A stretch of 64,000 nucleotides of DNA. Source: Mesostigma viride. Taxonomy: Eukaryota > Streptophyta > Mesostigmatophyceae > Mesostigmatales > Mesostigmataceae. The DNA is taken from positions 294,501 to 358,500 of the forward strand of contig RPFO01000026.1 of assembly GCA_009746045.1 (NCBI GenBank), in the 5' to 3' direction. Under the pieces are notes generated by a model that searched no databases, was not told the DNA's origin, and was given only the letters and a program-made list of their open reading frames with translations. Below, piece after piece: positions 43,413 to 56,857 of this stretch (its first letter is position 1; every line of letters begins with the position of its first letter). Made by a program: the position numbers and the translations under genes.

Positions 43413-44640
43413 GTGGCCGACATAGATGGCCGCCCCCTTCCAGTACACCGCCGGCTTCCGATCATAGTTCCCCGCCGCGGTCTGCCGGAGCTGCATGGAG
43501 GTAGGTCGGCCACAGCTCCCGTCGCCGTTGTTGCTGCGCCAGCCGTCAAGTCGTCGTCCAGGGTTGAAGTGAGTCTTCTCGAGCCGCTTGCGGCGTCTGA
43601 GAAACGAAATCTTGTCCGCCGGGGTCTCAAAGAAGATGAGCAGAAGCGGATGCGCCCCTGCCTTACATACCCCGCCGAGCGGGGATCGAGGTGGTGGGCG
43701 TCCAGCTTGATCTCACCAATGACGGAGGCCCATACGGCCAAGGATTTCTCGATCTCTCAAATGCCTGTGCAAGCGTCACGGAATCCTCACCTTCCACCAG
43801 GTCGGCGAAGTTCTTGACGATGACGTTAAGGCTGCGCTTGTCGAGCTCGGCCTCCTCGCGGAGGTCGAGCGTCTGCTGCTTGAGCTAGTGCTGCGACGGC
43901 AGAGGTGGTGGAGGTGGTGTGTTGCTTGAGCATGTCCGCCCAGGTCTGGGTGGGAGGACCATCGCCAGCCGGGCCAGCGGGGGGTGGCTTGATGGCAATG
44001 TCCTTCACCGCGCCTGGGCGGTGAGGCCTGCATGCGGAGTTTTCGGCAGCTAGGCACTCGATGGCGATGGCGTTGTCCTGGAGCTAGGCGCTTGTCGCTG
44101 ATGTCGCGGAGCTGGGCGGTGATGGAGTCGGTGCAGGCGGTGGTGAGTGGGGGGGGTGCAGGCAAGGAGGGTGGAGGTGGCGGTGGAGATGGCGGGAAGC
44201 TCAGCAGCCAGCGTGCGGCCCACAGCTACCACATCTGCAGCGAGGGGTGTCACGTGCTGTGAGAGGGCTTCTTGAAGGTGGTGGAGAAAGGTGGATTCGG
44301 TCAACTGAAGGGGGAGGGGACCCAGAGGTCGTCGGCAGAGCGCTTATCGATGGAAAAGAGTGGCGGCTGAAGGCGCGGTCGGGACCAGCCAGGCAGGTGG
44401 TCAGGTCAGCGGTGGGAAAACTGGCCGTCAACTCCATTGCGGAGGCGCATTTTGGAGTGAAGTTGCTGGCACAGGGCAAGGAGTGAGGCGTGCGACCCAT
44501 AAAACACGAGCTTCAGTATCTTGATGGAGGGCATGTCGAAATAGCTGGGTCTGTCAACGTCAAAGGCCGGTGGAAAATAACCTGTCAACGTCAAAGTCGC
44601 GCTCGATCAGACCAGCTAGGCAGATTCCATAGCCTGCATG
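43413..44640 (-). mobile_element. ORF1-only LINE fragment, tail-to-tail with the family 2 LINE
   Basis: On minus, decayed ORF1 sequence runs from about 44500 to 43413. Its end ('tatgtcggccac' just before the tail) matches the ORF1 end at about 60430. It meets the plus-strand LINE at the shared TTAA tract 43391-43412. The reading frame is broken many times. The left limit near 44640 is approximate. Confidence 0.7.
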
Positions 44641-45694
44641 AGCGTTAATTTCCCGTGCCTTCTTCTATGCCCGGCACCTCTGGGGCGTCGCCTGCACGGG
44701 CTGCAGTAGGCGGAAATTCTTTGCGCCCTGGTTTCTTGGTTTAACCATCATCGAGACTGAGCTTGGTCGATGCGTCGTGACAAATCCGACCTATACTTCG
44801 GAGACCAAACTTAGCAGTTATCGCCGGCCGTTTATGTCCGCCATAGCATATCAATTTGAATTTCACGCATACTACTACAGTATACAGTTTTATTTCTGTA
44901 CACGGATACATGTGCATGTCTAATAGTTGTCTCACATAGTATATGGGCTCTGTGGCTAGAATTCAATCCTATGCATGGGTTTGTGGGCCGGTGAACCCTG
45001 GGTATGCCCGTAAAAACCCTCAGGCTCGGGGAGAAGCCTATTTGTTCTCGTGGGCTATCGGGGGTTAGGATGCAACCTACCCCCACACCAGTCATCATGG
45101 CCGAGCATACAGTCGTCTCGGGTTGTCCGGATGACGCGCGGAGTTGCTATCTGCGACTCCACACCTGGGCGAGTGAGTCGCGCCACTTGCCTTCGCGGGT
45201 GAAGTATCCGCGTAGAAAAGTACCTCATCGCGTACTCCGTGGCATGCCTTCAGTGCATGTTCACGCACTTACTTACTTAGTCCTGCTTTCCATTGATTGG
45301 TACCTAGTAAAAAAACACCGTGATGATAATACACACAGTATGTAGTACGTTCACGTCTACCATATTACCGATATTTGTAAATTTCGTGTTATCATTTTTC
45401 TAATGAGATAAGCATAGTACTCCGTGGCATCATGCCCATGCGCATGACACGCAAGTACTTACTCACGTACTTACTTATGTTTACCATGACTTTTATTGAG
45501 AAGTGCCATCCCATGTTCATAATCCAAAAAGGGCTTGCTGAACATGTAACTTGTGCTACCTGATCTAATAATTACTAAACAGTGAGAGCACCAACATGCA
45601 GTGCAATCCAATATGTAGCTGCTACAATTGAACGTATGACTCTTAGCTCAGTATTCATCTGCACATGCATTGCACACACAAGCGGCTGAACCTC
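44641..45694. other. Intergenic DNA with two dispersed-repeat pieces
   Basis: 45231-45280 and 45369-45477 match, in reverse orientation, the 155-bp repeat at 62607-62761 (core 'gtactccgtggcat', 'cgcatgacacgcaagtactt'). No gene is recognised. It should also contain the 3' UTR of CCT8. Confidence 0.65.
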
Positions 45695-48600
45695 TCAGTC
45701 ATCATCATCCCCAGCACCCGCTGGTTTCTTCGGCCCGCCAGCTTGTTTCGACATGATGATCTGCAAAGCCAATATTTGGGGGCAGGGTGTCAAAACAGCA
45801 TAACATAAGCACCATTGGTGTAAAACCCGCACCATATGTGTAAAACCAGCCATGCATTGGCCCCAGCCACAGCTGCACTGCAAAAATGAAACAGACGATG
45901 TGCATCCAACTACTACATGGTACTACCACATGGTACGAGGTAAAATACTGTCAGCCCCGGACACTGGGCACCCAGGCACCCAGGTTCACGATCTCCCGGG
46001 CTCCCAGGCTCCCAGGCTCCCAGGCTCCCAGGCTCCCAGGCTCCCAGGCCCCCTCCCTCCCTCCCTCCCTCCCTCCCTCCCTCCCTCCCTCCCTCCCTCC
46101 CTCCCTCCCTCCCTCCCTCCCTCCTCCCTCCCTCCCTCCCTCCCTCCTCCCTCCCTCCCTCCCTCCCTCCCTCCCTCCCTCCCTCCCTCCCTCCCTCCCT
46201 CCCTCCCTCCCTCCCTCCCTCCCTCCCTCCCAAACCTGAAGTGCCTCACACCTAGACAAGTTGAGTGCATCATCGGACACCTGCTTGCACTGCTGGCCAA
46301 GTCTGCATGGGTTTTTCTTCTCTGGGGGCATCTAGGAGGCAGTTTACTTGGCAGCCCTTGGGTTGTGCAGGGCCAATGCTCCTGCTGAGTACATCATTCA
46401 TGGGATGACATCACACACGTAGCCCACCCTGCACTATGCAACACCACTATCAACCATTAATGGGCATGGTTCAAAAAGTTTGTCAAGGCCAAGAATATGG
46501 CAAGCGCTGGGAGACCGAGGGCCAAGCTCTGGGAGCCCGAGGGCCATTTGGTGAGGGAACCAAAGCTTTGAACTTGGCTACACATGCCAGGCTACACATG
46601 CAGGGAATGCACCCCATGCACACGGTCATTAAATGACGCGGTCACTATGCGGGGTCACTATACCTGATCTACGCGCAGCACGGTGACGACGGCGTCCACC
46701 GCCAGCTTGATGGCCCAGTACCTGCAAGAGGGCCAGTGCCAAGCAAGTTTATCCAGCAAGTTCATGACGGGTGTATGGTCAAGCGCGCTCTAAAAACAGG
46801 CCATCAAGCGAGGATAAACTGCAGGATACGGATCCAGTTCGTATGAAAACAGCTATTATGAAAAAGGGTTATTAAAAACAGTGAGAACTCATGCTTTGGG
46901 GTACCTGGGTGTGTACAAGCTAATGAGGACATTCGGCTACTTACGCGCCTCGATTGGGACAAAAGCATGAAAGTAGCCATCAAACCCATGCACTTGGTGC
47001 TGGACAGGTTAGTACCACCAACAAATGTCTACATCAAGCTTTACACGGATGCACTTGGTATTGTCCATGTGTAAACCACCAACTAATGCCTCGATCAACA
47101 TATATATGCGCACGCACTTGGTGGTGTACAGGTCCATAATGCCCGACGCGACGGCGTCGACCGTCGGGGAGCCGCCCGTGATGTCCACGCCTGCCTTGGC
47201 GTTGCCCGCTGAGTGCGCCGCGTACAGCGCGCTGACCACGTCGGTCGCGTTCAGACCAGCGTTCTCGGCCAGGGTGCGGGGCACCACCTCCATTGCCTCG
47301 GCAAACTTGGCGATGGCGTACTGGGACAGGCTGCACGCACAACCAGGGGGGAAAAGAGGGAAATGGGAATTGGGTTGGGTGGGGGGCCCGCGATGAAGTA
47401 GGAGGCATGAAAGGAGGAGGCAGTTGAATTGGCAAGAGAGTACCGGGACTCACTGCGGTGGTGGTGGTAGGGAAAACGGTGTGGCGAGGGGAGATGAGGG
47501 GTGGAGGGGACATTGGGGAATAGGGGTGAAGGGGGAGTTGGGCGAAATGAGAGGCGAAGTGGAGAAAAAAGGGGGGGGAAGGGGGGAGATGGGAAAAGGG
47601 GGGAAGAGAGGGGCAAGCAGGGGCAAGGAGTTGAAGCAGCGCAAGGAATCCGTGGGCGGGGGAAGAGTGTGAAGGGGTCGAATGTCTGAAAGGGGGGGAC
47701 CCGGGCTTGACGAGGATGAAAGGGGTAGAACCGAGGCCACTGACTGACATGTCGGGGAAGGAGGGGGGCAGGGAGGCACGCGTGACGACCAGAAATAAAA
47801 ATCTTTGCCAGAAAAAAAAGGAAGAAAATCTTTGTCCAAACGGAATAATAATATTTTCGAATTGGCTGGACACGATGCCTACGATGCAGTGGTCAACCGA
47901 GAGGGCAGAGCCTGGACTAGCTGTTGCAGCTGTCTGTTGCAGCTGTCTGTTGCAGCTGTCCTTGCATCGCAGGGGGAGACGAAAATTGCTCATGATGATA
48001 GTAAATGAGATAACAGTGATGACAACAACAGTAGTAACCATGCTCATGATGATAGTAAATGAGATAACAGTGATGACAACAAACAGTAGTAACCATGCTC
48101 ATGATGATAGTAAATGAGATAACAGTGATGACAACAAACAGTAGTAACCATGCTCATGATGATAGTAAATGAGATAACAGTGATGACAACAAACAGTAGT
48201 AACCATGCTCATGATGATAGTAAATGAGATAACAGTGATGACAACAACAGTAGTAACAATAATCATGATGATAGTAAATGAGATAACAGTGATGACAACA
48301 AACAGTAGTAACCATGCTCATGATGATAGTAAATGAGATAACAGTGATGACAACAAACAGTAGTAACCATGCTCATGATGATAGTAAATGAGATAACAGT
48401 GATGACAACAAACAGTAGTAACAATAATCATGATGATGGTAAATGAGATAACAGTGATGACAACAACAGTAGTAACAATGCTCATGAAAATACAATGACA
48501 AGAAGAGCAGTCTGGCACCCACCCGGTCTCCTTGCGGCCGAACTCAGCGAGCTTTTGGCCAATCTCAATCTCGGTCGCACCCGCGCCCGGCACCACGCGC

Positions 48601-51600
48601 GCGTCCTTGCACAGCGCCTGGCGTCGGGAGATATGGCAGGGTTGCAGGGGCCAGCAACCACACGCATGGTGAGGGGCAGCTCATGGTGATGGGCCCGTGG
48701 TCATACACATGGTCAGGGGCCAAACTTGGTGATCCCCAAAACCGTGGTCAGCGGCTACACATTCTGACGGCAGCCGATGGTAAATGGTGGGGTGCCAGGA
48801 AATGTCCACGTGGCGAGACAGGGCATAAAAAAGAGGGGAGGAGGCGGGTAGACTCCACAAAAGAGTAGAGAGGGGCAGTGAGTGGGTAGTGTCCACTCGC
48901 CCACAAAGTAAGCAGCACCTGCGAGTCAGGCATCGTGGAGAGGCCTACGCCCACAAGGCCAGCGCGCGGTGGCACTACCCATGGTGACATAAGGGATGCT
49001 GCCCACCCAGCTCCCATTCTTGTTGTTATGACCCATCCTTAAGAGGGTCTTTTAGGGACAGCAGGGATTGTGCACGGGGATTCAGACGGGCACTGTGCTA
49101 CATGGCCGCTCATCAGAGGCATGGCCGTGGACCAACCCAGGACAGAACAAGGCGTTGTGACAGTTCAGATTGTTACGTGCACCAGTATTCCACCCATGCG
49201 TTCCAAACAAGAACCCAGCGAGGCATGGCTGCGACAGCTGCTCACAACTTTTGTTCAGCATTACGCGCGCGACGTTCGGATTGCCCCCCATCTCCCGCAT
49301 GGGTGGTCTTCACATGCCTCCTTCGCCTCGCTCCCCTCTCTCCATCACTTCTTCAATACTTCCCTCCCGCCCCCCCCCACTCCCCCACATTGAACACTAT
49401 AGCTTGTTCCCTATCCATCCACCCCCCCATCCACCCACCTTGTATGTGTTGACGCCGTCATCAATCGCGCGCTCGATGTCGTCCAAAATGTTCTCTGTGC
49501 TCGCGTGCACCACGATGGTCGCGATGTGGCACGTCGACTCCTGCCGCACGACCGTCATCTGGACACCGGTACGGCGCCGAGGGAGATATACCATAGGAAT
49601 GTTTAGGTACAACATACAGTATACTGATGGGCTACCTACCTATGGATATAGCATAAGCAGCCAGACAGACACGCAGTGAAGGCGAGCGTGACATACAACC
49701 CACTGCACATTATTAACAACGACACGTGGCAGCCAGAGCATGCGTGATGGGCATTCGACACGGCACGGCCGCATGCACGGGCGTTGCGTGCATGATGGCC
49801 AAGCGACACTCAACCACGCAATAGTCCACGTGGGCTTAGCTCCCTGCCCCACCACCCGCCCCTGGGGGCACAGCCCAAGGTTCGCAAACGGCCCCATAGG
49901 CTCATGCGGGGTGACAATGGCGAGAAGGATGACCTCATGCAGCCCGCGCAACGCGTCTTTGGCCTAGAGCCGCAATGCCAGCCCACAGCCATCGCACTTT
50001 AGACGCGCGTACATGGGCATATGGCATGCACGCAATTCGTATGTGTTTTGTCTTGAGGTCGTGTAGGTTGTCTCATGCGCATGAGAACTATGCCTACAAT
50101 AGACCATTCCTCATCCCATCTGATCGTCATGAGAAGATGCACTCTACTCTACGCGCCGCTTTACGTAGATGGCCACGCCACAATGCCAGAATAGATCCCC
50201 CTGAAATAACACGGCCATAGACACGTGCCCGTGTATATGTTGTTGCATAATCACATTATGGCCTATTTGTGTATACCTTTGCGTTCTACCTATTATGCCT
50301 ATGTGCGTGCATGCCCCCACGCACCCGCCGGCCGCCCAACTCCTCCACTGTCACGCTGTCCACAAAGCCCATTTCCGCCGCGGTGGGCGTGCCGATCTTG
50401 ACCTGGTGAGGGGGGGTGGGGACATATGCATGGGGAGCAATGAAAGAGAAGAAGGATCTTGTCAGATGCGAACAATGCACAGGGCATTGTCAAACGAGAT
50501 GACTTTGCCAGGGAGCCAGGTGGGATGGGGCAATCCAACAGTGCCGGAAGCCAACCCCTGGCATGAAGCACATTAGTAGGAAGCAGAAGGAAATGTGGTG
50601 TGAAACGAGATGATGTGGTCAGGGCGCTGCCGCAGGATTGGGTCCTCAAGCTGCCTTGATGCTACTGTGTCATTTCTATCATGCTGTTGCCACCATGCAT
50701 TGTTTCTAGTCATGTGACGCGTGCCAAAAACCGTTACTAGAAACACTGCCACCTTGTCAGCACGTACGGTTCCAAAGGGGTAGCAAGCGCCCCCACCCAA
50801 TCATCAACCTCAGGCATCCTGTCGCTGGCAGCAGACTCCCCCCAGGCATGATGGACCTAGGGGGACCTAGCCTGCGAGCGCATAAGCGAACCCACAAACA
50901 GCCTCGTCAGACTTAAAACAGCAAAGGCGACAATATATCTACTCCAACATCGTGCTGACTGCATCAGGGCCTAATGGCCAGGAAAGAAAGCCTACATCCG
51001 CTGCCGGTGCACCTTCCCCTTTCAGTTTGACCAGGGTGGCACGTGCACCTTGGCGACAGGTTGAGCGAAGATGGAAACCGTTGGGGCGATGGAGCGGCAA
51101 ATGTTGATATCCACCAGTAGCCATGTCCAAAAGATGTTGAAACCCACCAAACCATGGACATGCCTTTCTAAAGAAACCATTCTGGTAAAGAAGATCTAGA
51201 TGGGCTAATCAAAGCCGCGTGCGTATTGCAAGCCTTGTGATGACAAACACCATACGCCACATGTAACGTTATGACAGCGACAACAATTACAAACCAGCAG
51301 GAGAAGAGCATAAACAATAAACAATAAACAACACCGGCGGGCGCACGCACCAGCGCGGTACTGCCGGTTGCGCGGCAGAAACGGCGCAGCTCAAACTTTG
51401 AGGGGATCTTGAGGCACATCACTTTGTAGCGCTCCAAAAAGTGAAGAGCAATCTCGCCCACTGTGCCTCCCGAGACGACCACGCCCACGCCTGCGGCACC
51501 GCCACGGCAGGTACAACATGGGCATCCAGACCACAACATGGGCCAGATCAACGGCAGTCACCCATGGACATGCATGCGTGAGGTCAAGGGGAAGGCGAGG

Positions 51601-54600
51601 GATGCCGGCGGAGGCGGAGGTGAGGACCGGGGGAACACAGGGAACCCGAACACAGAGCGCAGCACTGCGCAGAAAAGGCTAACAACGAGTTAACAACCTG
51701 CGAAGCACTGCGCAGAATAGGAAATCCTCTGGAACAACGTGTGACCGAACCGAAGCGGCGACGACTCCTGGGATTACCAGGGGCCGGAAACAGGAAATCA
51801 GAAGAAAGAGAAACATATGTAACCATACGAAACAAAGGAAAACAAAGAAGACGGTTTTGTCAAGTATACCATTATCTGGATTATCACCATTATCTAATCA
51901 CCATTTAATTTACATCTAGTACATACCTGGAAGACAGCCTAGGATGCGTTCTTCACAGCATGGCAGTATAAAGCAGACAACGGCAGCAGCAGCAACAACG
52001 ACAGCAGCGCTATGCTGGACATGACCGTGGATACATAACTTCACCATGCGCCTGCCTTGACGGAGACAGCACGGCCTTGATGGAACACGGAGTAGCCATC
52101 ACACGGCAGGGCATCTCCCCCCAAAACGCCATGGTGTCACCCAGATGTCCACGTTGCCATAGCAGCAAATGACATGGTATCAGTTTGATGCAAAATATGC
52201 CGGCACGACCATCATGTTAAAACTCTACCCACGTTGGCCACAGAAATGCCTCGCAAAGCTGCTTAGCCTGCAGCTCTTCCGCATCTTCTCTCCCTCAAAC
52301 CAGCGCAACACACCGCATCCGGCGCCGTGACACATGCTGCCCGTGGCACAGGTCGCAATACACCCCACCTCCCCGCGGCGATGCGCTGCCAGCCCCACCC
52401 ACCTGCGTCCACGATCCCCTTCACGTATTCCTCCATCTTGTTCTCCTCCGACTTGATGTAGTTCTCCAGCTGGTTGGCGCTCTGGATGAGCACCGTGCCC
52501 TTGGTCTCCGTGTCGCTCGTGTCAAAACCGCTCGCAAACACCGCCACCTGGCAGCGCACCATGCCGCCACACACAAGCAGCGCATGACACACAAGCGGAG
52601 CATGACATGCACGCTCATAAAACAATACATGGGTGTTGGCGTCGGCATACACGGCGGCAAAACACACGGGGAATGGCATCAACAAGCAAAGGAGGCTCCA
52701 CAGGTTAGGTCAAACAGCGTGTTGGCGCCCCCATGAGGGGGTTGACAAGACCACTGGTGAGGCGGAGGAAGGGCTACGGTAGCCCTCAGGTAAGACACTA
52801 CTTTGGCCTGAATTGGGCATGGGAGAATAGTAACAATGTTTCACCCAGCTAAATGGCAGGTGGGTAAATGACAGGAGGGTAAACAGCAGGTGGGTCAACG
52901 ACAGGTTTTACCCACCTTCAAAAGGACAATCACTCGGCACTTCAATTTCCTCATCTCGAGGATACCTCCCGCGCGCTACCTTACTTACTCTTACTGTGCG
53001 CGACATATACCGCAACTACAACTTTCAACCATGTTGTAATTTCAAACTCCTTCGTGGGGGAAGCATCTCGCTGACTGACTCCATCAATTGTCTGTCCACG
53101 TTTAATGTTCCTACCATACAAACAACTTGACCGATGAGCAACAAAAACCAAAACGTAGGCTCAGCAGGTTAACTGCTACAGCACGTTCCTACCACCTCAA
53201 TCGCCTCAACCTGGCACCCGTACGTATTCTGTAATGGCACTTGTACGATTGAAGTATTCTTTACCCCCCCGCGTGCCTCGCCTTGGCATTCTCTAAGTTG
53301 AAGTATTCTTCCCCCCCCCCCCCCCCGCCCGCCTCACCTTGGCCTTGCTGACGTGCTTGATCGTCCCCATGCCTCACCTTGGCCTTGCTGACGTGCTTGA
53401 TCGTCCCCTCGGCGTCACGCGTGAGCACAAGGCCCTTGACGACGAGGCTCTGGTTGAGGTTGCCGCCCACCACCTTGGCCATGCGCACATTGTCCACGTT
53501 GAACGAGCCGGGGTTCTTCGGGCACACCAGGTTGCACGCCTGCGGGGGGAGAAGGGGGGGAAGGAAGGCAGGGGGGGCAAGGAAGCAGCGAGGGAAAGGC
53601 ATTGAGAGGGGTGGTCATTATCGGGTGATATAGGTAGTTCTGTTGGGCTACCTACTCCGCCATTCTGCTCCCAACCTCTTCTCCTTGCCGTTTGTATCCC
53701 CAACCCCTTGCAGTCTCGGCCACGCATTGTTCACCAACCCAACCACCCAATACAAGGCTGCTCTTCCGGCTCCTTCATATTCCTCCCCCACGCATGCCTG
53801 GCAGTGGTGGACTTACTAACTGTATCGGTTCATTTCCCATTTCCCTGTCCCTTTTGGCCCCATCACCCCCGCCCGATGTCCGGCAGCACTGCAACTTGTC
53901 ATCCCCTTTCGTACCCCCTCTAAATACCTTCTTCCCCCACTGCTGCCCCTCCCCCCCGCCGTCCTTCACCCCTCACCTTGTCCCCCCTCCACAGGCGTGC
54001 AACCTGGTGGGGCCATCATCCTCTGCCCCATGTCTGACAGCTCTGCCACCCAACAGAACTATCCTGATACGTGACTCCAGCAAAACTGGACTGTTGAGAA
54101 GGCAGGAACAGCCGAGCCTGGTATTCACTTGTATCCCATGCATGGCTCGTAATCCCATGATGGCTCGTAATCACATGCATGGCTCGTAACCCTAAGCAAC
54201 CCGTGCGAAGCCTGTCACCAAATGAGACGAAAGCAAGCAAGACAGCGGTCGTGGCGCACGTGACCAGGCACGCGCACCCAAAACCTATCCACACCATCAG
54301 ATGCCCTCATGGTGGCTCTATTTTATGATTGGCTTGTTATGCTTCATTTCTTATGGTTGCCACCACCCACCTCGGCCACCAGCTTGGCCAGCACCTCCTC
54401 CCGCCCAAACTGCTTCGCGGCAATCGCACTCTTCAGCCGGGGCACCACGTCCGCCACGTTGCGCACGTCGACCTTGTCTGAGCCAGGGATGACCGCCTCA
54501 CCCAGCAGGTCAAGGACCTAGAGGGGGGGGCGGGGAGGGGGGGGAAGGAGGGGGAGCAGAGCGGGAAGAAAGGGAAATGTGTATATGTGTGTATGTGCAT

Positions 54601-56299
54601 GTGTGTGTGCATATGTGTGTGTGTGTGCGTATGTGTGTGTGCGTATGCGGGGAGAACAAGAGACTGATGAGATCCATAGGAAAATGGTAATAAATATAAG
54701 GATTACTGCACAATAATGAACATTTAGGTCGATGCATGACTAAAGCGGCGTGGTGGTGGCCGGACTTGTGCGCGCCCATCCTCGTGCGTGCATCCTCGTG
54801 CGTGCGAGCATCATGCTGTCACCTGTCCCGACATGTGCACGACGCTGTGTAGGTACATGCAGCGCACAGCTTGTCACAGCCGCACATGCATGCCTCCCAC
54901 CTTGCGCAGCGCCATGTTGTAGCCGTTGATGACCTCGCTCGTGTGCAACCCGTCGCACAGCAGGCTCTCCGCGTTCTGCAGCAGCTCCCCCGCGAGCGAG
55001 ACGACGAGGTTGGCGCCGTCGCCCACCTCAGACTGCTGCGCCTTGGCGGCGAGCACGATCAGCTTGGCGGCCGGGTGCTGCACCTCCAGCTCCGACATGA
55101 TGGTCGCGCTGTCGCTCGTCACAAACAGCTTGTCCAGGTGGTTGATGATCATCTTGTTCATGCCTGGGGTGGGTGGATGGGAGGATAGGTAAGGAGTGTG
55201 AAGGAGAAGGGGGAAGGAGAGAATCAGAAACGGGGTGGAAACCGGAAAGGGGCCGTGGGGGTGAGTGGAGCGGGGGAGGAGGGAAGGGGGGAAAGCAGGA
55301 AAAGAGGACACGGGAGAGGGGGGGACAGAAAAGAGGGAAAAGGGGTAGAAACAGTTGAGCGCGAATGTTGTGGGTGATTGGTCAGTGGCGCAAGGGTGAC
55401 TGGAGGGGTAGTTGTGCCGGGGGCATATGCCAGTGGAAAGCAAAGAAGGGGCCACAAGCCATCGAGAGGCATGCATCACCAAAGGAGGGGTGACATGGCT
55501 GCAGACACGTGACTGCACTGCCCGTGGACGTGGCACCGTTCACTTCCCATCATGGCATGCCTCTCATCTACCTCCCCCCTCTGCACAGAACCCCCAGGAC
55601 AACCTGGAGAAAATGACTGCAGCGCTGCAGCTCCTTGGCAACCGCTCAGAGTTCCGGATACCCACGTGTGCGGGACGGTCATGAACTTTGCACCGTTGCC
55701 TGCATTTCACCGGTCCCATGCTATAAAAGGCCAAGCCTCACGGCAACCGTCAGTGCCCTACAACAGCAGGCCTACAAGTTGTTGGACCGACGCAGGAAGC
55801 GATATTTTTCAACACATAGACCACGTTCGAAAGAGTGGTCAGCATCCACAGTGCCGTTGGTCATACGGCGCGTTTATAGGACACGCTCTTATTAGAGACA
55901 CACTAGTGCGACCAGGTTTTTCAATAGCAGCAAACCGAAGGAGGAATCTTGAAGTAGTGCCTTTTTCTGTTCCTAAGAGCAACCGTCTGATGCGCACGCG
56001 GCACAGAGGTTGTCCAGAGCAGGCATCAGAAGCAAACATTTGGCAAAAAATAAATCGGACTCCAAGCACTGCCCCCGGAGCCGCATTTCTCCCCCTGACA
56101 GAGATTCCAATGTGTCGACGAACGTTCCAGTAGGAGGGGAAATTTCAAGGCAAGGATTCTCACCATGTGGTCCTAGCGAGGTTCGAGTAATCTGCGAAAG
56201 CTGCTTGCACGCATCTATGTTCTTGAGGACGGCCTCGTCCAACCCGCTGATGTGTTGATGCCCTTCTTTAAGAAGGGATTGCAGACCTGGGCCTAGCAT
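45695..56299 (-). CDS. CCT8: T-complex protein 1 subunit theta (CCT8), complete, 12 exons
   Basis: Exons in coding order: 56164-56299, 54901-55163, 54371-54517, 53378-53539, 52403-52547, 51351-51490, 50325-50402, 49439-49558, 48523-48617, 47118-47330, 46664-46721, 45695-45760. All are GT-AG and in phase; 1623 nt, 540 residues, close to the usual ~548. The product is one of eight subunits of the cytosolic chaperonin ring that folds actin, tubulin and other proteins using ATP. Family marks: N-terminal LLKEGHQHISGLDEAV, nucleotide site TSLGPHGMNKM (exon 1/2 junction), VGDGANLVV, apical SFNVDNVRMAKVVGG and TETKGTVLI, VVVSGGTVGEIALHF, the catalytic-Asp region ILDDIERAIDDGVNT, VVPGAGATEIEI, GVDITGG, YWAIKLAVDAVVTVLRVDQ and the theta-type tail IIMSKQAGGPKKP ending in acidic residues. 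The ATG at 56299 sits in a good context (cgccaccATG). The closest alternative is another CCT subunit, but tail and loops fit theta. Confidence 0.96.
46003..46230. repeat. GGCTCCCA repeats followed by (CCCT)n, CCT8 intron 11
   Basis: Six copies of a ~10-bp unit lead into about 45 copies of CCCT with two short slips. The plus strand is pure pyrimidine for about 180 bp, so intramolecular triplex (H-DNA) is possible. The pre-mRNA of CCT8 carries the purine (GGGA) strand. Confidence 0.93.
47989..48485. repeat. 55-bp minisatellite, about 9 copies, CCT8 intron 9
   Basis: The unit contains 'catgatgatagtaaatgaga' and 'taacagtgatgacaacaa'. Copies differ by a few substitutions and 1-2 bp indels. AT-rich, unlike the other satellites in the window. 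Confidence 0.93.
53331..53410 (-). repeat. 40-bp tandem duplication of the CCT8 exon 4 donor junction
   Basis: Two copies (53331-53370 and 53371-53410), each with the last ~30 bases of exon 4 and the GTGAGG donor. The copy nearer the exon body (53371-53410) keeps the reading frame and is taken as the used one. Confidence 0.9.
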
Positions 56300-56857
56300 G
56301 GTGGCGCGGGGTATGCAAGCTAGGAGGAGACCACCGCGCTCTTAGATTGATATATTTAACGGCAGGCAGCGTCGTCGACAAAGCGGCTGTCTCCGTGTGC
56401 GAGCCTGCAAGGCGACGTTTTAAAGCACGGCCCCGGGACCGAAAAACAACAAACAAAACAAAAAACACGAGCAGTCTTCTTCGCTACGAGTGACAGACGC
56501 GGGAATGTGTTTTTGGCATTCGGCAACAGCATTAGGGTCAGTAGTAAAAAATTGCCGCGAACACCACGTCCGACGGTTTTCCAGGAAGGTGGCAAAGGGC
56601 CGCGCCACGCTGCGCCGCGCCGTCCACAATACGGCTGGCATTTCCCCTCTCCTGGCAAGGACTGGCGGCAACTGGCGAAGAAACCGCGCCGTCCAAATGG
56701 CCTCGCTTTAGCGAACCGGTATGGCGCCCGGCGCTCACGAATAATGCTCTGAGGCCGTAGATGTAGGAACAAACCGTTGCGATTGCAGGAAAGAAGCGCG
56801 GCTCCCGTTTCCCGACTCATTGTGGCACATAATGACTGCATGATACCATTACAATTC
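56300..56857. promoter_or_regulatory. Shared divergent region between CCT8 and the U2 snRNA gene
   Basis: 558 bp separate the CCT8 ATG from the U2 5' end, so both promoters should lie here. No plant-type USE motif was found with confidence. Open frames across 56420-56890 are not supported as genes. Confidence 0.45.

Noticed and set aside
45852-46388. PSLPPSLPP and GREGGREGG frames
   Set aside because: (CCCT)n array in a CCT8 intron.
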